Source: Phoronis australis | Lineage: Eukaryota; Phoronida; Phoronidae | Direction: 5' to 3' | NCBI GenBank assembly: GCA_002633005.1 | Contig: NMRA01000508.1 | Span: 49,590 to 113,589 of the forward strand | DNA length: 64,000 nucleotides | Shown: in pieces, positions 13,620 to 24,945 of the stretch | Position numbering within the stretch: the first letter of the stretch is position 1 | How the letters are laid out: each line of letters begins with the position of its first letter | The notes under the pieces: generated by a model | The model's database searches: none | Told to the model about the DNA's origin: nothing | The model's input: only the letters and a program-made list of their open reading frames with translations | Program-made: the position numbers and the translations under genes

Positions 13620-13890
13620 CTCTTATAATGGACACATGTTTATACCAAATTTCATAAAATTTTATCAAATAACTCCAAAGATACGGAGGCAAACGTCAAA
13701 TGAATCAAATTGCCACTAGGGGGCCCAGCAATAGTCAGTAACTCGTGCAGCTGGCGTCGTCAGCTTAAAATGAAGTTATGATAATACACCTGCCAAATCT
13801 CATAAGATCCGGCAAGCGGTATGGAAGATACGGTAGTGGACGCCCAGGGACGGTCAATAAGCACCCATATACGTGCACTGTATATGCAAG
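13620..13890. repeat. Dispersed repeat, AACTCCAAAGATAC family
   Basis: Shares ordered motifs with 19080-19870: AACTCCAAAGATAC(G/A)GAG, a GTCGT...CAGCTTAA block, CACCTGCCAAATCTCAT and GGAGATAC/GAAGATACGG, followed by a CGCCCAGGGACGG-like tail. The copies are diverged and non-coding. The family name is unknown to me. Confidence 0.5.
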
Positions 13891-14021
13891 GGTATAACGA
13901 ATTGCATAATGTTTACAAAAATTTATTATCTCCATCGTTAACAGTTACATAAAACAACCCCTCCCCCCTCGGCCCAAACCACTGACGAACCATCCAAGTA
14001 CATTTACACTGCCCGGTTTAG

Positions 14022-14497
14022 ACAGCAGAGACATAATGTGGACTAGGGTAACAAGGCTATGAATTATGTCAAAAAAATATTTTAACATTTTGTTAAAACA
14101 AAATACTCCGAAATACGAGTAACGGTGGGGTATAATTTTCTCTCAATTAATTATCCAAGGAATCAGAAACTTGAATTAAATTATCCTCCGTCGCATTGCA
14201 CATGTATACGCTTCATGTATATTGCAAACATACAAGTTCAAATAAAAGTGGAGACACTTCGCATTCAAGATAGTCTTGACTAGTCCAACTAGTGTTATTT
14301 GTTAAGATATTCTCCCATAGATGGCGTCCACGTCTTAGGACTTTTGTTATGTCAGAGCTCACGTATGGACTTTTGAAAACCAAGATATCTCACGTGGTAC
14401 AGTGAACGGCATTTCTATTAAAACGTTATCAACTTCAAGTTGTGAATGTAAAACCTTCATAACATACTTGGCCATGTTGAATGACGACTGAAATATT
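14022..14497 (+). repeat. Tandem duplicate, copy 1
   Basis: This 476-bp stretch, from ACAGCAGAGA to CGACTGAAATATT, is repeated almost base for base at 14499-14973, with a handful of substitutions and a one-base difference in an A-run. A single N at 14498 separates the copies. It is non-coding. Confidence 0.85.
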
Positions 14498-14498
14498 N

Positions 14499-14973
14499 AC
14501 AGCAGAGATATAATGTGGACTAGGGTAACAAGGCTATGAATTATGTCAAAAAATATTTTAACATTTTGTTAAAACAAAATACTCCGAAATACGAGTAACG
14601 GTGGGGTATAATTTTCTCCCAATTAATTATCCCAGGAATCAGAAACTTGAATTAAATTATCCTCCGTCGCATTGCACATGTATACGCTTCATATATATTG
14701 CAAACATACAAGTTCAAATAAAAGTGGAGACACTTCGCATTCAAGATAGTCTTGACTAGTCCAACTAGTGTTATTTGTTAAGATATTCTCCCATAGATGG
14801 CGTCCACGTCTTAGGACTTTTGTTATGTCAGAGCTCACGTATGGACTTTTCAAAACCAAGATATCTCACGTGGTACAGTGAACGGCATTTCTATTAAAAC
14901 GCTATCAACCTCAAGTTGTGAATGTAAAACCTTCATAACATACTTGGCCATGTTGAATGACGACTGAAATATT
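14499..14973 (+). repeat. Tandem duplicate, copy 2
   Basis: Second, near-identical 475-bp copy of 14022-14497. The N at the junction makes an assembly join between two alleles at least as likely as a true tandem duplication. Confidence 0.85.
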
Positions 14974-16190
14974 AATTAAATGCATCTATACATGCATAAC
15001 TAATAACATACATTCAAAGTGACGCTTCAGTTGTAACATCTTATGTACAAATTATACCTTAGAGGAGAAAGTAGCAATTCTAGAACACAGTTTCGAAAAT
15101 ACAAGCAGCGAAAAATAGAATCCCGTGATTCAAGGAAAATCTTAAGATAAATCTACAGATACCTAAAATTGATAGCAAAACAATTGGCCTAATCCAAATA
15201 TACTAGATTTTCAAAATCTCACAAATCTATGTAAGTGCGTATCACTGACACTGTAAAGTGAAAACTAGTCTAACAAAATAATAAATCGCGTGCACTTATT
15301 AAACTACGTCAAGCAGCAGTCCCACAAATTGTCACGAATAACTGACAAGAGTGGCTGTAAAGCCAAAAGGAATTTCATTAAAAATTTAATCGAATTAATT
15401 GAAAGTAGCATAGACGACGCTCACACCTCCCTCTTGTGGTTCAGAAACCAATCACCAAAAGTATGTACAACCAAAATCCTTGGGAACAAAACCCAAGCAA
15501 ACTAAAGTTGCCCAGTAACCACTCTTGCCCTCACAGACGACCCTCTCAGTCTGTCATGAACGCAATCGCCATCATCGTTCCGGAGATATCACATCGACGA
15601 CATGCTATGGACTATTGTCCATGTCGCGAGACGCCCAATGGATTGTCTATTCACAGCGTTCTTCAAAGCATACAACACCGTGGAATGTCTTCCAGTGCTT
15701 TTTTATAATGAATTGTTAGCGACCACCACGTCGCTCAACCAGTCCAGCAGCCCAGAATTAGAAATTCAGTCCCAGGAAAGACGCTTTTTTGGTCTCACAA
15801 GGCTAAAAATGCACATAAAGTATTCGGACTTATTACCCGCAATCTGTAAGTCCTTCGTTATGGACCATAATTTATTTCTATAATTTATTTCTTCCAAACA
15901 TATTTGCTTCTTCACAAACCACAATTTGATGACTCCAATGACAAACAGGAATGCCAACTCCAGCGACATCTTGCGACACTTGACATGACAAAAATTGTGA
16001 TTGATAAGGGATGTGTTCGTCACCAACAATGGTGGAGGTACGATCAAATAAAAAAAATTCCATGAAAACCAACACTGTTAGACGTCTCGACTGTTTGTGA
16101 GGGACAAGAACTGATTAAACATCCTAATTTCCTTCCTTTTCCACCACCGATTAGCTGAAGCAGGTCCTGTGGCCACCAGCAGCTAAAGAA
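14974..16190. other. Intergenic and PRDM 3' flank
   Basis: Several overlapping short frames near 15290-15880 lack domains. The last few hundred bases are probably the 3' untranslated region of the minus-strand PRDM gene; AATAAA on the minus strand occurs at 15884-15889 and 15871-15876. Confidence 0.45.
15871..15889 (-). terminator. Candidate poly(A) signals of the PRDM gene
   Basis: Two minus-strand AATAAA hexamers (TTTATT on the plus strand at 15871-15876 and 15884-15889) lie ~345-360 bp beyond the PRDM stop codon, a plausible 3' UTR length. Confidence 0.4.
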
Positions 16191-16233
16191 TAAACTGTCC
16201 ACACTCTCATACCCCACACAAGTCCATCCAGTC

Positions 16234-19200
16234 TTAATAAAAGGACAGCAGAGAATTTACAACTGCGTACTGCTCATGAGGCAGAGTTTGCAAGTTGCCA
16301 GTAGAGACCACTTGGGGCATGTCGCGCTGAGCATGACTACTGGCTGCTGCTTGTGACAATGCTGGAAAACTTTGGCTTGTTGGCAGCGACGCCATTAATT
16401 GTGATGAAGGTTGAGGTACCTCAGGGTCTTTGTCCCTCAAGCTCTTCAACACCTCCGTGAATCCGTGCAGGGCAGCCACCTCTGACCCGTGAACCTTAAC
16501 CACGTGATGCTTCTGGTCTTTCTTCTCTGAGAAACCTTTTCCACAAACTGGACATATATGAGGCCGGTAGCCATGATGCACCGTCAACAGATGGCGCTTC
16601 AGATGGTACGTTGCTGAGAATTTCTTACTGCAAATGGTACACACGTGTTTGTACTGTTCGCCCGTGTGCGTGAGCTCGTGGCGCTTCAACTTGTAGCGGT
16701 CGGCGAACCATTTACTACAGTAGGAGCAGATGGTGCCCCGTGAGTTCTTCTGCTCGAAGGTTGTGTGCACAGAGTATTTGTGTCGCGCCAACATTGACGC
16801 CCTCTTGAAGCCCTTGCCACAGTCGTCGCAAAGGAAGGTGGCATCTGAACTGTGCTTGGTAATGTGCTCGCTCATAAACTTGCGCGTCTTCAACAGACGG
16901 CCACAGTCAACACATATAAAGACAGTCTTCCACTCCACAGGGATGTCAATGTAGGAGTACTTCACCCTCCGACCACCTTCAAACACTTCAGTCGAATGTG
17001 GGTACACACTAAATCCAGGAACCGTCTTCTTTGTCATGGCTAAAATCTGATTCAGAGTACTCTCTACATCTTCCTTCATGTCACTGCCATCTTTATTAGG
17101 AATGTTTGAAGTTGCATCCCCACTAGACGCAAAAGTATTGATGGCGTCATTTCCAATTTTCTCAGTTTCCACATTTCCATCAGAAGGCTGCTGCTGCTGT
17201 TGTTGTTGTTGCTGTTGGTGCTGCTGTGGTTGTTGCTGCTGTGGTTGTTGCTGCTGTGGTTGTTGCTGCTGTGGTTGTTGCTGCTGTGGTTGCTGCTGCT
17301 GTGGTTGTTGTTGGTGCTGCAGCTGTTGCTGCTGCGGTTGCTGCTGTGGTTGCTGCTGCTGTTGCGGTTGTTGATGTTGCTGCTGCTGATGATGATGGAG
17401 ATGGTGGTGATGAGTCTCGGATTGCATCTGCTGACCCGCCACTGTTTCAGACAATGACCTCTGATAGTGTGCGGGAAGGGGTACCGCTGGTGATACCCTC
17501 GCTGTCGTGTTGGTCAGATCAAAGCCACTTTGACTGCTAGTCAGCGAAGCATTGCCAAGGGCAGTATGTCTGCTAGTGCCATCTATGGGATAATGAGAGG
17601 ATGGAAGTGGATATACAGGTCGGGAGTGGGCTACAGGCAACATGGTTCCAAGAGTACCAGTACTTCCTGTCCAGTCAACGGTGGGAAATCGGTCATTGTT
17701 GACCAGCGGATACTGTGACTGACCATGCATTTGGTCAATGTGTTGACCCATCCAGTGTCCAGGTGCCTGGTAATAGTTCACTTGTGTATCAGATTGGGTT
17801 CGTTTCTTCACAGCTTTTGGCTTTGTTTTCTTTGCGGGAGCAATCTGATCGTGAGCCATGCCCATTCGAGTGAGCTCGTCAATGCTCAGGGTTGGGTACT
17901 TGATGGCGTCCTGCCGCGGAGGATCCAGGGGCTCCTCAGTGCACAGACAGACTGTAAGAACCTTCCGACTGCCCTTGAACTCTGCAGACGCCGACCTGAC
18001 CTCCCTCGACAACCTTATCTCTGGGTAGTCACCATCTGCCCCGCAGTCAACAAACATTGGCGGCACCAGAGGCAAGTAATCGTAAGATTGACGTCGTTTT
18101 TTCGGCTTCTTCTCTAATGATGCCGAGCCCGCATCAACCTCTTTGGTTTCCTCCGATCCACCAACGCCCCTTGCTTTCACCTTGCGTCGCTTGTTTTTTC
18201 GACTAACTGTCCTTGTCACAATGGGCACTGTGTTTTTTGGTAAAACGTTTTTGCTGTGACCAGATGGAGAAAATGAAGGATCTGCCGCCAGGTCGTCATT
18301 CTCATCATCGCCAGCAAGATCCAGCAAGACTTCATGTCCGTCTGCAGAGCCACCAACCTGCACAACACAAAGTATTAATCAGTTGTTAGATTTTGACAAG
18401 TGAAGTATTCCCGAACAATTCACATTCAAAGGATTGATCAATGGTGATGAAAAAAAAAACATGGACTTTCATGAGATTTTAATTATTTGCCATATTTCAA
18501 GGATTTTCATGGTCCTTGAAAGCTAACTCAATGATATTGAAGGATTCCAAACACCCAAACTCTGATCTAATGCCCTGTTACTCTAATAGGCTTCCTGAGA
18601 ACACTCGACTTGTAGGAAAATTCATACCTTCAAGAATCATCGATAGCTCTAGGTTAGGTCTGCATTAATGTGACAGTTTGAAATGAACTTTAGACTGGTC
18701 CTAATGAGGTACTTCCAGAGCCAACACCTCAATTTTAGGGTTGATACTTGCCCTATTCCCCAATGAAAAATATTTTAAAAACATAAAATTCCCCTCAACA
18801 GTCAGATCAATGACTAAATAATCCCTCTCAAGGTTAGAATCACTTCGTACATGCAAAACCGTGGGTGGTCAGAAGGCAGGGGAGGCGAGGCGGAGAGAAA
18901 TTTCCATCAAAAAAGAACAACACAGAGCTGCACTGGAATGCACCCACGAATGTAATGCAAATGGAATGTTTCTAATGGTGTTATTAAGTATCATAAAAGT
19001 GGTTATTAGATAACGCAAAACACACCAAATTCATCCGATATTGAGAAAGCGTCGTCGAAACTCTCTATTACAAAATTGTCATATTTCATGAAAATCCACA
19101 AAGGAACTCCAAATAGACAGAGGCAGAGGTAAAAATATTATTAGAAAGCACGGGGGTATTCGAATCCGTCCATACTATGTCAAGTTATATGAATTAACTT

Positions 19201-21478
19201 GAAAAATCGACCAATCGCAACCTCTGCCCCTTTGCGACAAACAAACAATAAGTTTTACTCAGCTTAGAAATGAAGGTGTCAAGAATGCTGCGTTCTGATT
19301 GGTCAGTTCAGCTGACACTCAAATTCCTGGCAATCGGTCAATTGCAACCTAGCAAGGGGTTAAGGAGATACAGCAAAAGGTAGGAAAATAATGCCACTGG
19401 GGAGAACCAGTTACCTTGAACCCACCTGAAAATCCACGCCGGTCATGCCCATGTTAGTAAGAGCACACCTGCCAATTATCATAACGGTCCTCTGAGTGAC
19501 AGTTTGGCAGATACAGCAGCAGATGGCAAAAATCCAGACTCAAAAACAATGAACATGTCCAATAGGTGGCGCAGAATATGTCAACCTCGTCACAATTGGA
19601 AAGATGATGTCATGTCATGTGGCACAAAATATATCAACTCTGTCCCAAAACGGGAAGGCGTCGTCGTCTCATTAATGCAAATCTATATAAGGAACTCCAA
19701 AGATACAGAGTCAAATGTAAGAATCAGTTCGAGAGTCGTGGTTATCTGACGTCAACTTAATAGGAACACATCTGTCAAATCTCATTATGATCATGCGCGG
19801 GTTTAGGAGATACATCCACGGACACCGGACGCACAGACAGAAAGGATGGCAAGATGCACCAACATATAGATATGTAGGTGCATAAAAATTCGCCTCTCAA
19901 AAGGCACAGGTACCTTCCCCTCACTTCACACATCTACATATTTTGACTTGACGTGACATCAAACATCAGAATGCTACTAGCTAAGTTCTGAGTTTAGAAT
20001 ACATCTAGTGAGTACCGGCGTAGTATAAAATTGGCAATAGACTATATGCTGTTGGTGACCAAATGCGTAATCAAAGCAATTAATTCCTGATAGCTGAAAC
20101 AATACAAATATATTACGCTGTCAGCAAATTATTAGCTCAACTAAAAACTTAAACACCAACAGGCTGTTTTGCAACAAATCTCACCATTGCATAGAACAAA
20201 ATAATGCAACGTTTAATACCACACATGAATGGTATACCTCAGTTTCCGTCTTCCTAATCTTCATTTTGATTGGCTTGTTTTTGCGTGATCGCTTCGACCC
20301 AGACTTCCTCAGCTTGTCAGGGTGAGGGTACTGGCCGAGAACATTCCCCGACAACACATCTGCCATCTGCTCATGATAACCTGAGCTATAGTAATACATC
20401 AGTTCTTCACTAGATTGGATTGGACGCGTCGTCACAAAAAATATTCCTGATCCATATTGAAATGCTTCTGTATTTGCCTTTGAAAGGTTCGTCGTCTTCC
20501 TCATATAGATCAACCAATTACTTTCTTCTTCATCATCAGCAACAAGACATTCAGCAGTGCCGTCATCGAAGGAAACCAACCAATGATAATCGAGTGTTTT
20601 CATCTGAGATAGAGGTATGTGGTGTCCTTGCAATGGCCCAAATAGGGTAGACGCAAACAGGGGTCTCCTAGCAACCACTGACAAATTCACTGGGTCTGAC
20701 TTATCGAGTCGTAGACAAGAGGGAAGCGTAATTTCGGCGCGACTAATTACTGGTTTGTCCTTAAGGTGGTGATAGCGATGCATCTTACATCGAGGACGCA
20801 CAGATTTTTGGCATACATAACACCATCTGCCCTGCCAATGAGGGAATGGGTTGGAAGCATCTTCGTCGGAATCAATTTTGGTTAACAGGACAAGAGGAGT
20901 TTTCACCGGTGTCTTGTTAACAGATGGCCTCAAACTATATGGCATTTTGGAGTCTGACCCCTTGTTGCGTTCAGATGCCAATGGTGTACCATCTTCATTG
21001 GAGCCTGTCTTATCAATTTCACTGTGTTTTCTTGTGACAACATTTTCTGATGCTGGCTGTGAAGGTATGGGGGCAGACGCAGAGGGACTAGCTTCCTTCG
21101 AGGGCAACAACTCAGGTGGACTAGGCTCTTTTAGATTCACAATAGTCTGACGGTCTGCTGTAGAAGTTTGGTCTGGAACACACCTGTTGGGGACATTGGA
21201 AACTATGCTTTCACCACTGAATGTTGAATTTCCTGCATCATGTGGATTATGACATTGGGTGTTGTTGTAGACAGTCATGCCAGAGTGTGGGCGTGGCCCA
21301 TAACTCTGACTGTGATTGGTCGTCTCACTGACGTGTCTGCTGGAGCTTTGGTTGACAAGGTCATATCCAATTTGACTATGCACCACAGGCAGATAGGTGT
21401 GTTGAGATTGAATGGCATCACCAGTTGCACTCAGCTGACCTTGAGGGTCATATGTACTGTTGTATTCCATCGCCACAC
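16234..21478 (-). CDS. PRDM-family SET/PR-domain zinc-finger protein
   Basis: Two coding exons: 21478-20238 (acceptor CTGTTCCAG, ATG at 21470, donor GAG|GTATAC) and 18357-16234 (acceptor TGTTGTGCAG). Both sides of the intron are phase 0 and the join gives ~1118 aa. Exon 1 carries a C-x2-C-x7-C-x2-H zinc knuckle at residues 217-231, the spacing of the PRDM9 knuckle, then a PR/SET domain at ~246-365 (FGPLQG, NWLIYMR, EAFQY, LMYYYSSGY) and a basic tail. Exon 2 has a serine/proline-rich region, a histidine and polyQ tract (~730-800) and five C2H2 fingers (~891-1032). PRDM proteins are nuclear regulators, some methylating histone H3. Aromatic residues of the last SET strand are kept, but the FGPYEG tyrosine of PRDM9 is Leu here, so activity is uncertain. 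No KRAB or SSXRD domain is seen. The 5' untranslated exon was not located. Confidence 0.85.
17188..17400 (-). repeat. Coding polyQ tract with 15-bp PQQQQ repeat
   Basis: On the minus strand mixed CAG/CAA codons encode ~70 residues dominated by Gln. The centre is a minisatellite of ~5-6 units of 15 bp coding PQQQQ, flanked by looser CAG/CAA runs and a poly-His stretch. The long plus-strand frames here (poly-Cys, poly-Leu, poly-Val) are antisense shadows. Length polymorphism is expected. Confidence 0.9.
18358..20237 (-). other. PRDM intron with dispersed repeats
   Basis: 1880-bp intron between the SET-domain exon and the finger exon. From ~19080 to 19870 it holds diverged copies of the AACTCCAAAGATAC family, interrupted by a TTGACC MITE at 19205-19343. 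The rest shows nothing recognisable. Confidence 0.6.
19205..19343 (-). mobile_element. TTGACC-family MITE, copy A
   Basis: Inverted copy of the family at 28246, 38809 and 52707. Shared blocks include CAAGAATGCTGCGTTCTGAT and the terminal CGACCAATCGCAAC / GGCAATCGGTCAAT pair. Lies in the PRDM intron, inside an older repeat. Confidence 0.6.
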
Positions 21479-23499
21479 CTGGAACAGAAAGTAGGTATTT
21501 GAAAACAACATCCCACTATAAATCAGAAAATGAAACATGAATGAAATTAAATTCACTGGACTAAGTTTTACAGTGTAACATCGTGGTCATTTCAAACTGG
21601 TTCTAGTTCCTTCCTTTGTAAGAACGTAATCAAATTCTTCACTTAAAGCACACAATATGGAGAACATTTGTCATGTGAAATAAGTGATATTATTTAAGTA
21701 AAATTCATCAGCAGAAACAAACATTAAGAAAATGCCAACCTATTAATAACTTGGCTTGCAAGGCGTAAAACAACAATTGAATACTAGTACCTAGATAATC
21801 AGGGTAGGAAAATCCTTTGGGAGTTACATGACTTTGGGAAGATCTTTTTATACAAAAATAGTTGCCAAATTTGATTTTCTATGATACAAAGGTTGATCTA
21901 ATGCAGCAAGGCATGAAAACTTCACCAAATGTTGTCTCCTGACATACTGTCAAATTCAGCACTGCAATTTGCGCAGGCTACTCCGATTTAGAGATACCAG
22001 CAACGTGCACCGGCATACAAGGCTCTGAATGGGATGCAGCACTTGCCATGTGAATTTGGGAGATTCACCGACGGGGATGCTACCATTTTCAAATGTTTCA
22101 TGGGAAAGTTTTCAGATTGGAGACATGACTGTTCCTTCATCAACGATGCCATTTTGTCCAGGTACGAGAGGAGTCATCCTAACAGTGTAGTGCATATTGA
22201 TTGGCTCCCTTCCCAAGTCACGGAGGTCAGCTTCAATATGATTAAAAATTTACACGAGTGTGAACATATGCAGTGATGTCAACAGAACACAACTGGCTCA
22301 GTTCACAATTTTACAGACGGAAGGAAGGACTATATGCATAAAATCTTGACACCGGGAATTTTCATGCAATTGGAAGGCTTTAAAGGCTCCAACTGTCTCC
22401 TAAGTTGTCCAAATACACTGGAAAGGTAGAATAATATTGGGACTTTGACACTTTAGCCAGGGTCAAGCGTAATTTGAAGACAATCTTCCGATATGCAGGC
22501 TGGATTATGATGCACCATTGCTTAGTTACCATGAAGAACTAGCCACAGTGCAAAGCTGTAAAAATACATATGGTTTTACAGCAATCTGGGTAAACAAAAT
22601 GGTCAAATGAAATGTGATATAAAATTAATGCCATTAAAAACTAAAATCTTCCTTATGGAAACTTTAAATTTGTTATGTTTGCTAAAAATATCGTTGTCCA
22701 TTTATTCTGCGAATAGACTTGTGGAATAAAGGGCATCAGTGCCATGAAGTAGAGCGCCACCTATGGTCAATTTCTTTATTCAACAACTAATTCTTCAATC
22801 AACTGTTCTTTTGAACAAGGCTGCGTACAGTTCACAACAAATTCTCAGAATTAATTTTACTTCTGTTTTTTTTACAGCAAATCGAATTTCAGAGCAAATT
22901 TTGATGCTGCAAAGTTGTCATTATCTCTCGGAAGATGTCGCAACTGCCGCGTGTGTTGTAGACGTGCTTACGGTGAATTATATGAGCCTCTGTTAGCCAC
23001 TCGCTAACTGACAATAGCCTGTTAGCTGAATGATTAGCACACTTGGCGCTTTTATCGATTTCACTGATTCGGGTGATCTCAGTTATAGCTAAACATGTCA
23101 CGAGAGTATACATAATTTTCAAGACGACAGACTTCGCTTTTTTTCAAAAAAACGGAGAATGACACTGTCTAGAAAACAATTTCATCTTTTCCAACAGTAA
23201 CAGGCAAAGTGAGGATGCACTGGCCTTCTTCCTGACTGTTAGCTCTGCGAGTTGACATAACTTTCACGATGAGGTGACCAGCAGAGTTACCTGGCAGGAG
23301 TGAATTTTCGAGGCTGATGTGAAGTTAGCACAAACCTATTGCTAACTGTGTGACGGTGTTAATGAAAAGCTAGCTGGCTGCCTGAAGTTGGGATAGACAG
23401 TTGCACTGTCTATCCAGACACTGTCTCCACTGGACCCAGAAGAGACGGTGAGGCTCATGTAACCGCTTGAATACGCTTGACATTTTTCAGGGAATTTAC
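21479..23499. other. Upstream flank of PRDM, no gene recognised
   Basis: The PRDM 5' untranslated exon and promoter should lie in or beyond this stretch, but I could not place them. A 10-bp perfect hairpin (GGATAGACAG, 5-nt loop) occurs near 23391-23415. An 80-codon frame at 22034-22276 has no recognisable domain. A weak tRNA-like patch lies near 23010-23080. Confidence 0.4.
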
Positions 23500-23960
23500 T
23501 TTTCAGCTCACGGTGATTAAAACATCAAAGTCACATTGCACTAAGTACTAGCCTATATTAGGTAATACAAAGACACCTCAAGAGGCTGTCTACATTATTA
23601 ATTCCTTAAACTTCTACAAATCGTAATCAAACTGTTTTCGAACACTACTTCATTCAGTTGCCCAAATCAGCAACTGGCCATTTTTACACTGTGCGCGCTC
23701 CTGGTTAGAAGGAACTAAAGACATCGATGGCTTCCTACGGCACTAGTCGGATATAATGGACCTTGATTTAGAGAACCAGTTTCATCCGCTAAATAACAGG
23801 GCCATTATGCAGGGTGTTATAATGCAGTGGTTACCTGGTTAATCAAGGTCCATTACATCTGACTAGTGCCCAAAAGGTACTCATAGCAACGTGACTTTGA
23901 TATTTTAATCAGTGAGGCTTAATTCAAAGAAAAACGTTGGGCATATGAAGCTCGAGCATC
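23500..23960. mobile_element. Decayed copy of the ~1-kb foldback family
   Basis: Contains diverged versions of the arm sequences of the foldback element at 23968-24945, including a GATTAAAACATCAAAGTCAC arm-end block, an AATTCCTTAAACTTC block and GTGACTTTGATATTTTAATC. It is split by the MITE at 23739-23870. Confidence 0.55.
23739..23870. mobile_element. GGCACT-type foldback MITE, nested
   Basis: Left GGCACTAGTCGGATATAATG is mirrored by CATTACATCTGACTAGTGCC at the right, and the arms continue inward (GGACCTTGATT / AATCAAGGTCC). The centre (GAGAACCAGTTTCATCC) matches the MITEs at 44581 and 48477. It interrupts an arm of the older foldback repeat. No clear target-site duplication. Confidence 0.75.
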
Positions 23961-23967
23961 ACCGTCT

Positions 23968-24945
23968 CTACTAGGCAACGACCGTCGCCTCTGTTGACCC
24001 GACAAGAGGCGATGCAGCTCCTATAGGCGCTCCATACGCCGGGAAGCTTTTCGGCGAATTATGCCTCGCACCGATTAAACATCAAAGTCACCTTGTTATA
24101 AATACCTTTTGCGCATACAGGAACACCTGAGGAGGTCGTCGATTTTTTTAATTCCTTCCAACTCGAACAAATGCTCCCATTATTAAACTTTTTCTTCGAG
24201 CAGTCCCTATTTCAGTTCCCAAAATCATGAACTCTCCCTTTTCACTCGGCGCACGCCAAGAGATATGACCTCATTCTTTTAACCAGGCCGAAGGTCAGAA
24301 GTTGCAGTCCTACCCGCGAACTTTGAAAGCTGAAGTCCCCGCCCTCTGCATACGTGCTGCCAGGAAGCAGCTGTGCATTTGCGGTGTTGTTAAGCACTAA
24401 AATTTCAAATATGTGCACAAAGACCATTAAATGTCATATCAACAGCATTTATTTTTATCAAATACAAACAATAATTCATTGAAATACAACCAGTTTCAAG
24501 TAACACCAATTAAAGACAAGTAGTGGTGGCATTTTGGAAATGAACATTTGACTGACAAGACCGCAATGGCTCACTTTTGGCCTATTTAAAGATTGAAGTC
24601 ATGAAGTCACATCAGCTAGAGAACGCGGTAAAAACTGGAGCGTGCGCAGTATAAAAATGGTGAGTTCACGATTTTGGGAACTGAACGAGTGACTGCTCAA
24701 AGAAAAAGTTGATAATGGAAGTATTTGTTCAGGTTGGAAGGAATTAAACACACCGACAACCTCCTAAGGTGTCCCTCTATAGTCTATGCGCAAACAACGT
24801 GACTTTCATGCTTTAGCCAGTGCGAGGCATAATTCGCTGAAAAGGTTCGGGCGTATAGAACACCTATAGGAGCTGCATCGCCTCTGGTCGGGCCAACAAA
24901 GGCGATGGTCATTGCCTACGTCTCTACTAGCTACTAGGGCTAGTC
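23968..24945. mobile_element. ~1-kb non-autonomous foldback element
   Basis: Left arm ~23968-24260 and right arm ~24637-24945 are inverted complements, sharing for example AGGCGATGCAGCTCCTATAGG, GGCGAATTATGCCTCGCAC, and TTCCTTCCAAC. The ~380-bp centre has no coding capacity. A second copy with the same arms and centre occupies 56627-57545. Arms of ~300 bp are unusually long for an element this short. Superfamily not determined; no target-site duplication resolved. Confidence 0.75.

Noticed and set aside
17078-17540. Three long plus-strand frames rich in Cys, Leu or Val
   Set aside because: They are the antisense of the PRDM polyQ-coding repeat; each frame simply reads the CTG/TTG repeat differently.
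22034-22276. 80-codon plus-strand frame upstream of PRDM
   Set aside because: No recognisable domain or homologous repeat; consistent with chance.
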